Shown: positions 22,049-31,750 of the stretch, one piece after another
How positions within the stretch are numbered: position 1 is the stretch's first letter
Layout of the letters: every line of letters starts with the position of its first letter
Assembly: GCA_015064245.1 (NCBI GenBank)
Contig: SVSQ01000014.1
Span: forward strand, 1 to 34,808
DNA length: 34,808 nt
Source: Oscillospiraceae bacterium
GTDB lineage: Bacteria; Bacillota; Clostridia; Oscillospirales; CAG-272
Direction of reading: 5' to 3'
Position numbers and translations under genes: made by a program
The notes under the pieces: model-generated
What the model was told of the DNA's origin: nothing
The model's database searches: none
What the model saw: the letters and a program-made list of their open reading frames with translations, nothing else

Positions 22049-22735
22049 TTAAACGTAAAAAAGTATCAGCAGAGTGCCGTCTTCTACCTCGACCGAGCCT
22101 TCCTTGCCCGGCAGAAAGGAGTTTGAAACTCCGAGAGGGAACGATGGAGAGAGAGTCACGCATTTTGCCTCGTATTTGAAGCCTTTCAGAGTTACTCCGC
22201 GGCATTCTCCGCCGTAAGCGAAGACGGAAAAATGACCTTTCGGACGGGGAGGAAAGGTAAGAGCGCCGTTTTTCAGAACGGTCATCACTAAAGTCTTGCC
22301 CTCTTCCTGCGGCTCGCCGTAAGCGACAGCCTTGCCGCCGCGCTCGGCGATGTATGCAAGGCTCTGGATCGTGGCGACGGAATGGTCGAAGCGCTCTCCG
22401 CCGAGACAGCCGTAAAGAGCGAAGTCCGAGTAACCGCGGTCAAAGCCCAGCTTTATCGCGAGAAGAGTGTCGGTGTCGTCCTTCTCGACGGGGTGGCGTA
22501 TGACCTCGGCGACGCCGAAATCCGCGTTTGGGGTTACGTCGTTTGTCATAGAATCGAAGTCTCCCAGCACGATATCGGGCTGAACGCCCATTTTCTGCAT
22601 GGCTGAAAAACCGCCGTCTGCGGCGATATACAGATCGTTTTTCCGTATTTCTGCAGGCAGGAGAGACGTGGGGTAAACGCCGCCCGCGGCGCCGAATATA
22701 TATACGCGTTTTGGTTGCATCTTGGGTTCTGTCAT
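22049..22735 (-). CDS. thiN: Thiamine diphosphokinase
   Basis: This 228-residue enzyme transfers pyrophosphate from ATP to thiamine to make thiamine diphosphate. The N-terminal nucleotide domain contains AADGGFSAMQKMG, VLGDFDSM, HPVEKDDTDTLLA and the signature GGERFDHS. A C-terminal beta-sandwich with GVTLKGFKYEA follows, as in TPK. GAGGT lies seven bases before the ATG. It follows the heparinase-family gene on the same strand after a 94-bp gap with a strong hairpin. Confidence 0.93.
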   Translation of the reverse strand: MTEPKMQPKRVYIFGAAGGVYPTSLLPAEIRKNDLYIAADGGFSAMQKMGVQPDIVLGDFDSMTNDVTPNADFGVAEVIRHPVEKDDTDTLLAIKLGFDRGYSDFALYGCLGGERFDHSVATIQSLAYIAERGGKAVAYGEPQEEGKTLVMTVLKNGALTFPPRPKGHFSVFAYGGECRGVTLKGFKYEAKCVTLSPSFPLGVSNSFLPGKEGSVEVEDGTLLILFYV

Positions 22736-22783
22736 TTGAAGACCTCGTTTGCTGACGGAATTTTTTGCGCGTGAATACCGCGC

Positions 22784-22806
22784 GGGGGAGGATACGATCC
22801 TCCCCC
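22784..22806. terminator. Strong hairpin between the heparinase-family gene and thiN
   Basis: GGGGGAGGAT pairs perfectly with ATCCTCCCCC around a 3-base loop. The T-run (TTTTATTCTTTT) lies on the plus-strand side, whereas both flanking genes are on the minus strand. On that strand it is a stem without a good U-tract. It is either an mRNA 3' hairpin or a terminator for antisense transcription. Confidence 0.55.
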
Positions 22807-22829
22807 TTTTATTCTTTTATGATTTGTGA

Positions 22830-24509
22830 TTATTTTACCGTGCAGGTGAACTCTCTCACTCCCGGATTAAGCTTGAAATCTATAAAGTATATGGGAGCTT
22901 TGCTTGCCGTCACGTCCTCCGTGATCTCAACGGAGCAGACGCTCGGATCGTACATAACTGCGGTGTCCTCAATGACTACCTTGCCGTTTTCAGCGACTGC
23001 GGGTGCGATTAAAGAGACAAGTCTCTCGGTCAGGACCCCTTCGCCGTCGTAAACGTAGCTGTCCTTCATTATCATTTCGCCGTCGGTAAAGCTGAAGGTA
23101 CGGACGAGACTCTTAAGCTCATCTATGCCGTATGCGCCCGCGATGTCTGTGGTGAATACGCCGTTTTCAAACCTCGTATCCTTTGCGGCGTAATTCGTTC
23201 CGAACTTCTGATACTCGCCGTTTATGATCGGCACGTTGTGTCCCTTTGAGGAGCACTCTATGTAGCCGTAACGCGTCTCTTTGTTGAAATACTGCTTGCT
23301 GTACGGGCCGCTTCCGTGGTCGATGAGTACCTGTCTGCCGTTCTTGGCGAAGATAAAGGAGCCAACGTCGTTATGGTTGTGAGGCTCGTTGTTGTACGCG
23401 CCCTTTGCGGCAAATCCGAAGGAGGGGGTGCGTTTGATCAGCATCTGAGAGTCTGCGGCGTAGTACTCTGCGGGAGTGTCGTCGGGAGTGGGATTGTAGT
23501 AATATTCCTCGCTGAGCCACGTCGCCGCTCTTATTCCCGCGCAGAAACGGGCGCAGCCTGAGTTGACGTAAGAAAACTCGGGATCGTAGACCACCACGTC
23601 ATTTGGAAACTCCTTTTTCAGATAGTGGACAAGACCCATGTGGTATCTGTGAGCGCGGGAGCCGTCCGAGAAGCTGATTATCGCGTTCTTGGAGATGAAC
23701 GCCTTCTGAATGAAGGTCGCAACGGTCCTTACCTTGTCGCGTTTGAAATAGTCCGTCTCGCCCTTCGTGAAGGTGCGGATCATGTCGGCGTAAACGGTGA
23801 AGTAACCGAAGCCGTAATGCCAGTAATGGCAGCCCTCGAGGCAGATGCCGTCGTCCTTGAAGCCGGAGAGGTAACGCTCAAGATTTTCGTCGAACCTTGG
23901 CTTCATCTCGTCCATCATCTCGGGGTGCATCAGCATAAAGGTGCAGCCTATTGAGCCGGTGCAGACCGCGTTCCAGTTGTGCGTCGCCTTTTCCCAGCCG
24001 TACTTGTTCGCCTTGTAGGGATACGTAACCCTTCTGTCGATCTCCGCGACTATGCGGTTCTTGATCAGCGGATCGAGACGGTCGCCCAGAATGTGGTACG
24101 TCTCAGCCAGCGAGAAGGCTGTCTCCGACGCGAAAAGGTCGATGTGACAGTTGTTGTTCGTCTCAAGATTCGGCTGATGGGCGTTCAGACACCAGGTGTA
24201 TTCGTCGCATATCGCGTAAACGATGTCCATCAGAAAATCAAAATACTTAGGCTCCTCGGGATAGATGAGCGACAGCATCGCCGACGCCATCAGCTGACGG
24301 CGGTGCAGATAGTAGTACTTCGAATATGGCGCTCTGTCGCCGTTTACAAAGTAGATCTTGAAGTCCCTGTACTTCAGCGCAAGGATCTCCTGCCCCTCGC
24401 ACTCCTTGTCCCATATGTCCTGCATGTGCTTTCGGTATGCGGTAAAACATTCCTTTGTTCTTACCTCTTCCCAAAATTCTTTACTCATTGCCTTGCCGAG
24501 TAAGTTCAT
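22830..24509 (-). CDS. Heparinase II/III-family protein (polysaccharide lyase-like)
   Basis: This 559-residue protein has the two-part architecture of heparinase II/III-like lyases. An alpha/alpha barrel occupies roughly residues 1-330, with the conserved NNCHIDLFAS and HNWNAVCTGSIG helices. A beta-sandwich follows, beginning with EPHNHNDVGSFIFAKNG and containing LIDHGSGPYSK and SKGHNVPIINGE. These are the catalytic/metal neighbourhoods of the family, which cleaves uronic-acid polysaccharides. There is no signal peptide, so it is likely cytoplasmic. The substrate is unknown and no glycan uptake genes adjoin it. GGAGGT precedes the ATG at ideal spacing. Confidence 0.87.
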   Translation of the reverse strand: MNLLGKAMSKEFWEEVRTKECFTAYRKHMQDIWDKECEGQEILALKYRDFKIYFVNGDRAPYSKYYYLHRRQLMASAMLSLIYPEEPKYFDFLMDIVYAICDEYTWCLNAHQPNLETNNNCHIDLFASETAFSLAETYHILGDRLDPLIKNRIVAEIDRRVTYPYKANKYGWEKATHNWNAVCTGSIGCTFMLMHPEMMDEMKPRFDENLERYLSGFKDDGICLEGCHYWHYGFGYFTVYADMIRTFTKGETDYFKRDKVRTVATFIQKAFISKNAIISFSDGSRAHRYHMGLVHYLKKEFPNDVVVYDPEFSYVNSGCARFCAGIRAATWLSEEYYYNPTPDDTPAEYYAADSQMLIKRTPSFGFAAKGAYNNEPHNHNDVGSFIFAKNGRQVLIDHGSGPYSKQYFNKETRYGYIECSSKGHNVPIINGEYQKFGTNYAAKDTRFENGVFTTDIAGAYGIDELKSLVRTFSFTDGEMIMKDSYVYDGEGVLTERLVSLIAPAVAENGKVVIEDTAVMYDPSVCSVEITEDVTASKAPIYFIDFKLNPGVREFTCTVK

Positions 24510-24521
24510 AATGTTACCTCC

Positions 24522-24640
24522 GGGAGTACGCGCTTTCTTGAAAGAAAGCTGCGCAAAGAACTTCGTTTACGGCGATAGCAGGAAGCTATCACCGCAAACG
24601 AATTACTACGTAATTTTCTTTTAAAAACACCCATTACTTT
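24522..24640 (+). repeat. Mosaic multi-hairpin repeat, copy E
   Basis: The copy starts 12 bases from the start codon of the heparinase-family gene. It shows the GCTTTCTT/AAGAAAGC palindrome, then a long hairpin at 24562-24602 with 18-bp arms. Its two non-Watson-Crick positions would be G-U pairs on the minus strand. The third hairpin is degenerate (TTTTCTTTTAAAAA). It closely resembles copy A at the window start, in opposite orientation. Confidence 0.7.
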
Positions 24641-24715
24641 CGAAAATAATATTAAATTTAATGGGCGCACAATGACTACGCTGTTTGCTTATACTTTGTG
24701 TGGTTTTCTCGTTTC

Positions 24716-24857
24716 TGGGTAAGAAATGTTCGCTCTATTTTAAAAAGGAAACACGGACTCTTTCCGTAGGAAACATACAAATTTTCTCTGACATTGATGC
24801 CCTCGCGGTGTCAATGTCAGAGAAGCTTTTGCGGAGCTTTTCTCGAAAAGCGACCGT
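24716..24857 (-). repeat. Mosaic multi-hairpin repeat, copy F
   Basis: On the minus strand it begins ACGGTCGCTTTTCGAGAAAAGC just after the glyA stop codon. The central hairpin (24784-24824) has perfect 14-bp arms (TTCTCTGACATTGA). TTTCCTACGGAAA and a tail ending ACATTTCTTACCCA follow. Copies E and F face each other across a short gap. Confidence 0.75.
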
Positions 24858-24866
24858 ATTCTCTCC

Positions 24867-26114
24867 TTAAAAATACAGCGGATGTTCCTTAACGAGAGCG
24901 GTTACCTGCTCACGAATGTAATCAGCCTTGGTATCGAACTCGGTAGCGGTGAGCTTGATGAGCTTACCGATGACTTCCATATCAGCCTCTTTGAAGCCGC
25001 GTGAGGTAGCGGCGGGAGTACCGACGCGGATACCGCTGGTAACGAAGGGCTTTTCGGGGTCGTTGGGGATAGCGTTCTTGTTGACTGTGATATATACCTC
25101 GTCCAGCTTCTTTTCGAGGTCCTTACCCGTAATGCCGACCTTGCGGAGGTCAACGAGCATGAGGTGGTTATCCGTACCGCCGGAAACGAGATCGAAGCCT
25201 TCGGAAAGAAGAGTCTTAGCCAGAGCCTGAGCGTTCTTTACGATCTGACCCTGATACTCCTTGAACTCGGGCTTGAGCGCCTCGCCGAAGCAGACAGCCT
25301 TACCTGCGATGACGTGCATAAGAGGACCGCCCTGTGTTCCGGGGAATATAGCCTTATTGATAGCCTTTGCGATGTCCTCGTTATTTGTGAGGATAAGTCC
25401 GCCGCGAGGACCGCGGAGAGTCTTATGTGTGGTAGTTGTTACGACGTCAGCGTAGGGAACGGGCGAGGGATGGAGTCCTGCCGCAACGAGACCTGCGATG
25501 TGCGCCATATCTACCATAAGGTAAGCGCCGACGCTCTTTGCGATCTCGGAAAGACGCTTGAAGTCGATAACTCTCGGATATGCGGAAGCGCCTGCGACGA
25601 TCAGCTTGGGCTGACATTCTTTAGCGCACTTTTCAACCTGGTCGTAGTCGATGACGTTTGTGTCGTCCGTTACGCCGTAAGAAACGAAGTTGTAATACTT
25701 ACCGGAGATATTTACTGGAGAACCGTGGGTGAGGTGACCGCCGTGAGCCAGGCTCATACCCATGACTGTGTCGCCGGGATTGATGAGCGCGAAGTAAACT
25801 GCGGTGTTAGCCTGCGCGCCGCTGTGAGGCTGAACGTTTGCGAACTGCGCGCCGAACAGCTTCTTTGCTCTTTCAATTGCGTAATTTTCAACTACGTCGA
25901 CGCACTCGCATCCGCCGTAGTAACGCTTTGCGGGATAACCCTCAGCGTACTTGTTTGTGAGAACTGATCCGACAGCCGCCATAACTGCGGGAGAGACGAA
26001 GTTCTCTGATGCGATGAGCTCGATGCCTCTCTGCTGACGTGCGCATTCAGCCTTTACAGCCTCGCCGACCTCGGGATCGAACTGCGACAAAAATTCCATA
26101 TTTTCCTTAACCAT
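24867..26114 (-). CDS. glyA: Serine hydroxymethyltransferase
   Basis: This 415-residue fold-type I PLP enzyme interconverts serine and glycine while charging tetrahydrofolate with a one-carbon unit. Visible are ELIASENF near the start, the [16 protein letters not shown] substrate loop, [19 protein letters not shown] and the PLP lysine in [14 protein letters not shown]. The ending ([14 protein letters not shown]) is also typical. GGAGGA precedes the ATG. It lies downstream of cysS on the same strand, separated by a mini-hairpin array, in a region devoted to serine/cysteine metabolism. Confidence 0.98.
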   Translation of the reverse strand: MVKENMEFLSQFDPEVGEAVKAECARQQRGIELIASENFVSPAVMAAVGSVLTNKYAEGYPAKRYYGGCECVDVVENYAIERAKKLFGAQFANVQPHSGAQANTAVYFALINPGDTVMGMSLAHGGHLTHGSPVNISGKYYNFVSYGVTDDTNVIDYDQVEKCAKECQPKLIVAGASAYPRVIDFKRLSEIAKSVGAYLMVDMAHIAGLVAAGLHPSPVPYADVVTTTTHKTLRGPRGGLILTNNEDIAKAINKAIFPGTQGGPLMHVIAGKAVCFGEALKPEFKEYQGQIVKNAQALAKTLLSEGFDLVSGGTDNHLMLVDLRKVGITGKDLEKKLDEVYITVNKNAIPNDPEKPFVTSGIRVGTPAATSRGFKEADMEVIGKLIKLTATEFDTKADYIREQVTALVKEHPLYF

Positions 26115-26156
26115 TTTTATATTCCTCCGTGTTTTTTAAATATTTCTTTTTTTAAC

Positions 26157-26243
26157 TTTCGCCGTAGGCGAAAACATCATTTTACCTTTGGTGAAACATC
26201 ATTGCGATTTATCGCAACATCATTTGCCGTAAGGCAAACATCA
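26157..26243 (-). repeat. Array of four mini-hairpins with 22-bp period and TGATG spacers
   Basis: On the minus strand four short stems follow one another: TTTGCC/GGCAAA, TTGCGAT/ATCGCAA, TTTCACC/GGTAAAA (one wobble) and TTTCGCC/GGCGAAA, each separated by TGATG. The stems differ in sequence, while the spacer and the roughly 22-bp period (start steps of 21, 22 and 23) stay constant. It fills the cysS-glyA gap, ending about 45 bases before the glyA start codon. Confidence 0.8.
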
Positions 26244-26258
26244 CTACAATAAACGCTC

Positions 26259-27653
<1,395 letters not shown>

Positions 27654-27729
27654 TGTCTTTACAGTTAAGTTTCCTTTCTGGTTTATATTAAGGTTGATTT
27701 TAAACGATTTACGCTGATTGCTGCAGTAT

Positions 27730-27860
27730 AAGCCTTCTCCTGTGGGAGAAGGGGGACCGCGATAGTGGTGGATGAGGAATTCATAAGAATTCAAATGTAT
27801 AGAAACACCTCATCCGTCACTCGCTTTGCTCGTGACACCTTCTCCTACTGGAGAAGGCTT
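27730..27860. repeat. Palindromic dispersed repeat between cysE and cysS
   Basis: Each end carries AAGCCTTCTCC followed by a short stem (CTTCTCC/GGAGAAG), and the two halves are inverted, each continuing inward to GGATGAGG. The centre is GAATTC-ATAA-GAATTC. This is a composite palindrome of the kind common in gut Clostridia genomes. The track start for cysS falls inside it, which is why that start is rejected. Confidence 0.75.
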
Positions 27861-27879
27861 TAGTTACCGTGTCCTTTGC

Positions 27880-28680
27880 TTATTGTTTCTTTGACTCTTT
27901 CAAAGCCGCTTCTTTCGCGGTTCTTGCCGCGCGGGCTTTCTTTGCCGCCTCGGAGCGAGCTTTCGCCTTTGCTTCAGCCTTAGCCTCAGCCTCCGCCTTT
28001 TCCTTTTCGAGGGCTTCTATTCTGTCGGAAAGACGCTTGAGCTCCTGGGCGACGGGGTCGGGAATGTGGATCTGGTCAAGGTCGCTCTGAGGAACCTTGT
28101 GATCTCCCCGCTTGACTATCTTCGCGGGAATACCTACCGCGGTGCAGTCCGGAGGGATCTCCTTGAGGACGACGGCGTTCGCCGCGACCTTGGAGTTATC
28201 GCCCACCTTGAAGGGGCCGAGAACCTTTGCGCCCGCGCCCACCAGAACGTTGTTTCCGAGGGTGGGGTGACGCTTTCCTATATCTTTACCTGTACCGCCG
28301 AGTGTTACTCCTTGGTACAAGGTACAGTTATCGCCCAGCTCCGCGGTTTCGCCTATAACTACTCCTGAGCCGTGGTCGATAAACAGTCCCTTACCGATGG
28401 TAGCACCGGGGTGGATCTCTATACCTGTGACGAGTCTTGCGGACTGGCTTACGATCCTCGCCGCAAGAAAGTGGTCTTTCTTATACAGCGCGTGAGAAAC
28501 GCGGTAAGCGAGAACTGCGTGGAGCCCCGAGTAGGTCAGCACGACCTCGAGCGTGCTTTTCGCCGCGGGGTCACGTTCCTTGATGACCTGAATGTCCTCT
28601 TTGATCTCGTCGAGACACAGCTTTACGGAGGAGGGGAGTTTTATTTTTTCTTTGATTTTGTTTTTAATGGTTTTGTCCAT
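27880..28680 (-). CDS. cysE: Serine O-acetyltransferase with charged C-terminal extension
   Basis: This 266-residue left-handed beta-helix enzyme acetylates serine to give O-acetylserine for CysK. The hexapeptide region runs from [11 protein letters not shown] through [10 protein letters not shown] (catalytic His) and [11 protein letters not shown] to [20 protein letters not shown]. After a linker (IPDPVAQ) the last 45-50 residues form a highly charged Ala/Lys/Glu helix ([20 protein letters not shown]). This is not part of the usual enzyme and may be a coiled-coil or disordered tail. The track start is 20 codons upstream; I chose MDKTIKN, preceded by AAAGGAAG. It has its own promoter and leader hairpin. 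Confidence 0.93.
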   Translation of the reverse strand: MDKTIKNKIKEKIKLPSSVKLCLDEIKEDIQVIKERDPAAKSTLEVVLTYSGLHAVLAYRVSHALYKKDHFLAARIVSQSARLVTGIEIHPGATIGKGLFIDHGSGVVIGETAELGDNCTLYQGVTLGGTGKDIGKRHPTLGNNVLVGAGAKVLGPFKVGDNSKVAANAVVLKEIPPDCTAVGIPAKIVKRGDHKVPQSDLDQIHIPDPVAQELKRLSDRIEALEKEKAEAEAKAEAKAKARSEAAKKARAARTAKEAALKESKKQ

Positions 28681-28715
28681 ATTCAAAAATCTTCCTTTCC
28701 GAAAAACCGATATTT

Positions 28716-28743
28716 GGCTTGTTTTGTTATTAAAAAACAAGCC
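28716..28743 (-). promoter_or_regulatory. Hairpin at the start of the cysE transcript
   Basis: GGCTTGTTTT pairs perfectly with AAAACAAGCC around an 8-base loop, immediately after the predicted transcription start. It is too short for a T-box. Likely roles are protecting the mRNA 5' end or early attenuation. Confidence 0.55.
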
Positions 28744-28751
28744 TTCATTTT

Positions 28752-28780
28752 ATTTTAGCATATATTATATTATTTTTCAA
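28752..28780 (-). promoter_or_regulatory. Sigma-A promoter of cysE
   Basis: TTGAAA (28775-28780) and TAAAAT (28752-28757) with a 17-base spacer ending in TGC (extended -10) on the minus strand. Confidence 0.75.
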
Positions 28781-29399
28781 GTATATTTTATGAAAATATT
28801 TGTGATTATGTGATTTTTTATACGAGAATTTATTATTGATTTTATGATTAGAGTTTTTTATTAGTTACATTTTCTTTTTTTATCTTAATTTTCGCTTCTG
28901 TTTCTGTGTGAAATTTGGATCATCAGTACCAATATATCGAGCTATTATACGGAAAATTCTTTTTTATGTTGCTTTCCGATTCTGTCTTCGTGCGAAATCC
29001 AAAACAAAAGTGCAAATATATCAAAAGTTTTTTCTTTTTTTATGTTACTTTCCGCTTCGTCGGAAAGTAACCAAAGGGACGACCAAAGGGAGTGAGAGGT
29101 TGCGGTTCCACCCCCTCCCTTTGGAATCCCACCCCCATCGCTTTGTTTGTGCGAACATAGGTGTGTGTCACCCCGAATATCCTGCTTACGCAGAATATTC
29201 CCGTATTTGCCCGCAGGCGCTCGCCTGCCCACGGTCTTTCTTTTTCTTTCTCGAAAAAAAAGGAAAGAAATGGGCATTTACTAAAGAAATAGTTACTTTA
29301 AAGTAAAATTATAAAATTTCCTCAAACAAAACCTCTTGCGGTATGACCGCAAAAATAATTACATTAGAAAAAATTTACTATATTTCTATAACTTTTATG
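28781..29399. other. Gene-free gap with repeat modules
   Basis: About 600 bases without a credible gene. It begins A/T rich. It then carries an 11-bp hairpin GTTACTTTCCG/CGGAAAGTAAC (29044-29071), one arm of the 85-bp inverted pair and a TTTCTTTTTCTTTC/GAAAAAAAAGGAAAG hairpin near 29236-29270. The last resembles the end of repeat copy C. The ORFs listed in the track here are low-complexity shadows. Confidence 0.6.
29146..29230 (-). repeat. 85-bp dispersed repeat, copy 2
   Basis: The reverse complement matches 13921-14005 with about three or four differences. It includes the same GCAGGCGAGCGCCTGC palindrome. Confidence 0.85.
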
Positions 29400-29428
29400 T
29401 TGACAAAACGGCGGAAATAGTATAAAAT
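29400..29428 (+). promoter_or_regulatory. Sigma-A promoter of the DUF1292 gene
   Basis: TTGACA (29400-29405), a 17-base spacer and TAAAAT (29423-29428). The TATAAAATATAA context is nearly the same as in the rny promoter. Confidence 0.8.
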
Positions 29429-29493
29429 ATAAGTGTGATAAAAAAACAACCGCATTACATAATATATGACGGAGATTTACGGAGGAAAATCAA

Positions 29494-29790
29494 ATGGCAG
29501 ATGAAAAGCTTATACCGGACGACGAGTTCGAGGCTGATATCTACACACTGACAGACGAGTCCGGAAAGGAAAGCCAGTTTGAGCTCATCGGAACTACAGA
29601 ATACCAGGGCGTAACGTATATGGCTATGACTCCCTTTGAGGACGATAGCGGAGAATACGTTATCCTGAAGGTGGTAAAGGACGAGGACGGCGAGGATGTT
29701 CTTGAGACCATCGACGACGATGACGAGTTCGACACGGTCGCTGACATCTTCGACGATATGCTGTTCAGCGAAGAGGATTATGACAAATAA
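29494..29790 (+). CDS. DUF1292-family small acidic protein
   Basis: This 98-residue, strongly acidic protein matches the DUF1292 (YrzB-like) family of Firmicutes, whose function is unknown. The core is the short beta-rich region IYTLTDESGKESQFELIGTT...YMAMTPFE followed by YVILKVVKDEDGEDVLETI. The remainder is an aspartate/glutamate-rich tail ending in EEDYDK. GGAGGA lies at good spacing before the ATG. In other Firmicutes the family often sits near alaS or ruvX-type genes, but none is here. It is directly upstream of the structured RNA. Confidence 0.85.
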   Translation: MADEKLIPDDEFEADIYTLTDESGKESQFELIGTTEYQGVTYMAMTPFEDDSGEYVILKVVKDEDGEDVLETIDDDDEFDTVADIFDDMLFSEEDYDK

Positions 29791-29884
29791 TTCCTGAGAG
29801 TAAACGGAATACCTACACGGTGTTTTGCATATTCTAAGTAACGGAAAAAGTCGGCTATACGACCGATACTGTTCCAAAAAGCAA

Positions 29885-30060
29885 AGCTCCTGCGGTGTGC
29901 GTGATATGAACTTTAAGTGGAACCTACAACAGAAAAAAGGAGTCCGAGTCCGGACATTGGTGAGCAGACCTCCTTGCCGCCCTGCTTATGTCACGGCGGG
30001 AACAAGACGTTGGTAGCCCGATATGTTTGGCAGGACACCGCCTTGCTTTAGCAGGGTTTT
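29885..30060 (+). ncRNA. ssrS: Structured RNA, probably 6S RNA
   Basis: The roughly 175-base region has no coding sense and folds into a rod. A closing stem GCGGTGT (29892-29898) pairs with ACACCGC (30035-30041). A large internal bubble follows, whose 3' side can form a small GCC...GGC hairpin. An upper stem CTACAAC pairs with GTTGgTAG, and terminal hairpins AAGGAG/CTCCTT and CCGCC/GGCGG complete it. A closing stem plus a central open bubble is the layout of 6S RNA, which binds sigma-A RNA polymerase, and the length fits. A terminator ends it. I saw no clear promoter, and 29791-29884 carries only short hairpins. RNase P RNA, tmRNA and SRP RNA do not fit. The identification is by fold, not by search. 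Confidence 0.5.
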
Positions 30061-30069
30061 CATTATTTT
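30041..30069 (+). terminator. Terminator of the structured RNA
   Basis: CCTTGC and GCAGGG pair (one wobble) around TTTA and are followed by TTTTCATTATTTTC. Confidence 0.65.
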
Positions 30070-30096
30070 CATACACGGCACTGTGGGTAAAATTAT

Positions 30097-30126
30097 AGGC
30101 TATCCTTTCGGATAGCCTGTTTTTTT
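30097..30126 (+). terminator. Strong rho-independent terminator
   Basis: AGGCTATCC pairs perfectly with GGATAGCCT around TTTC, followed by GTTTTTTT. It separates the plus-strand transcripts from the convergent radical SAM gene. Confidence 0.9.
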
Positions 30127-30155
30127 GCGCGGACCGCGCTTTTAAGTTAAAAATG

Positions 30156-31631
30156 TCATCTGAGAAGCAATCGCGGAATACGGGTGCGTTCGTTTGCGGT
30201 AAAATCAGCCAGAAGCGCGGCTTTTACCGCGTTTTTTTGTTCCTCATTTTCGCAAAAGCCGTACGCAGTCAGACATACCTGCTCGTACATGGCAGCCTGC
30301 GAATAGGCAGAGGGATCGCCGTTCAGACGCTCCGAGAGCGCAAGCAAAAAATCAAAGGGTGTGACGCGTAACGGCGACGCGCCCGGCTCGTTTCCGAGAA
30401 TGTATTCAAGGGCGCGGGTGAACCGTCCGCTGTTTACAACTCTGTCGCAGACCTTGGCGATACCGCGAAGCGACATAAGCTCCGAAAAGCTCAAGGTGTC
30501 GGTGGAAAGCACCTCGTAGGACGGCTCGGTCATATAGATCATACCGTATTTTTCGGCGTCTTTAGTGATCCTTGCGCCGTATAACAGCTTTAAAAATCCA
30601 ATTTGGAGCTCGTTACAAACGTAAAACGCCTTGTTTACCCCCTCGCGTATCGAGCCGAGATCCTCGGTGGGAAGACCGCAGATCAGGTCGCAGTGAACGG
30701 GAACGTTTTCGATGCTTTTAAGCCGTTTAAGGTTCTCGAGCTCGCGGACGATGTCACCCCCGCGCCCGCATTCCTTCAAAACCGCAGGGTTTACGCTCTG
30801 TATTCCCGCTTCAAGCTGGAACTTACCCATGGGCGCGCTTGAAAGTATATCGAAGCTCTCCTCGTCCAGAATACCCGGCTGGATCTCAAAATGATAGCAG
30901 TTGGTGTAGCTTTCCGAAAGGAGACCGCGCCAGACGGCTTTCGCACGGGGAAGATCGTAATTAAAGGTGCGGTCCACCAGCTTTACGGTGCGTTTTCCGC
31001 CCGAAAGCTTCTCAAAATCAGCCAGATCCGCAAGAGTTTTCTCAACGCTCTTTGCTCTGACCTTGCAGTCGTTTCCTGACAGACAGTAGCCGCAGGAGAA
31101 GGGGCAGCCGCGGGACGATTCGTAGTAAACGAACTTTCCCGGCGCGAGATCTTCCGTCTCGCCGCTCGGCAGAACGTAATGTATCGGGCGGTTCTCGAAT
31201 TCGGGATCCTGAGGGCTGTTTATGATTTTCGGCAGTTTGGGGTGCGATGAAATGGCGGTCTTGATGCCGATCTCCCCTTCGCCGACGATCACGCAGTCGA
31301 TGAAATCAAGCTCCTGTGTAATCTCCTCTGCGCGAAAGGACGCCTCGGGTCCGCCGAAGACGATCTTACTGCTCGGACGGAGCTTTTTGAGGTTGCGGGC
31401 GATGTCCAGCGTCTCGCGAATGTTCCAAATATAGGTGGAAAAGGCGTAGATATCCGCGTTTTCGCCGTAGAGCGCGCTGAGAACTGCGGCGCGTTTGTCT
31501 TTGAGTGAAAATTCGATAACTTTCGTTTCGTTTTCGGTATTTTTCAACTCTGAAAGTGAAGTCCGCAGAGCGCGGACGGCGAGATTTGTGTGATAATGCG
31601 AGGCGTTATAGGAAAAAAGTACAGTCTTCAT
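30156..31631 (-). CDS. B12-binding-domain radical SAM protein (DUF4080-type)
   Basis: This 491-residue protein has an N-terminal cobalamin-binding-like Rossmann domain (FSTYIWNIRETLDIARNLKK, IVFGGPEASFRA) that lacks the DxHxxG signature. A radical SAM domain follows, with the cluster motif CPFSCGYC near residue 175, and then a C-terminal helical region typical of proteins annotated DUF4080. GEGEIG and QPGILDEE are further radical SAM/B12 family marks. The reaction is unknown. GGGAGA precedes the ATG, and the gene has a consensus promoter. It appears monocistronic. Confidence 0.85.
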   Translation of the reverse strand: MKTVLFSYNASHYHTNLAVRALRTSLSELKNTENETKVIEFSLKDKRAAVLSALYGENADIYAFSTYIWNIRETLDIARNLKKLRPSSKIVFGGPEASFRAEEITQELDFIDCVIVGEGEIGIKTAISSHPKLPKIINSPQDPEFENRPIHYVLPSGETEDLAPGKFVYYESSRGCPFSCGYCLSGNDCKVRAKSVEKTLADLADFEKLSGGKRTVKLVDRTFNYDLPRAKAVWRGLLSESYTNCYHFEIQPGILDEESFDILSSAPMGKFQLEAGIQSVNPAVLKECGRGGDIVRELENLKRLKSIENVPVHCDLICGLPTEDLGSIREGVNKAFYVCNELQIGFLKLLYGARITKDAEKYGMIYMTEPSYEVLSTDTLSFSELMSLRGIAKVCDRVVNSGRFTRALEYILGNEPGASPLRVTPFDFLLALSERLNGDPSAYSQAAMYEQVCLTAYGFCENEEQKNAVKAALLADFTANERTRIPRLLLR

Positions 31632-31672
31632 TTTTTCTCCCGGATAAATTTGTTTATTTTCAGTATAGCTTC

Positions 31673-31701
31673 AGTATAACATAAGGAGGTTTTTTTGTCA
31701 A
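31673..31701 (-). promoter_or_regulatory. Sigma-A promoter of the radical SAM gene
   Basis: TTGACA (31696-31701) and TATACT (31673-31678) with a 17-base spacer on the minus strand. Confidence 0.8.
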
Positions 31702-31750
31702 GGTGAGATGGGGGATTGCCGAAGGCATACAGCTTGCCGTAGGTATGCAT

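Noticed and set aside
26157-26243. CRISPR-like periodicity
   Set aside because: The constant part is only 5 bp (TGATG) and the variable parts are self-complementary stems of about 16-17 bp. No cas genes are present.
27654-27880. T-box or other cysteine-responsive riboswitch before cysS
   Set aside because: The gap is mostly a palindromic repeat; no T-box sequence or specifier hairpin is visible.
28908-29306. 132-residue plus-strand ORF in the gap after cysE
   Set aside because: It is composed of repeat modules shared with other gaps and has no start signal or protein family signature.
29885-30060. RNase P RNA, tmRNA or SRP RNA for the structured region
   Set aside because: The hallmark conserved segments of these RNAs are absent, and the length and single-rod fold do not match.
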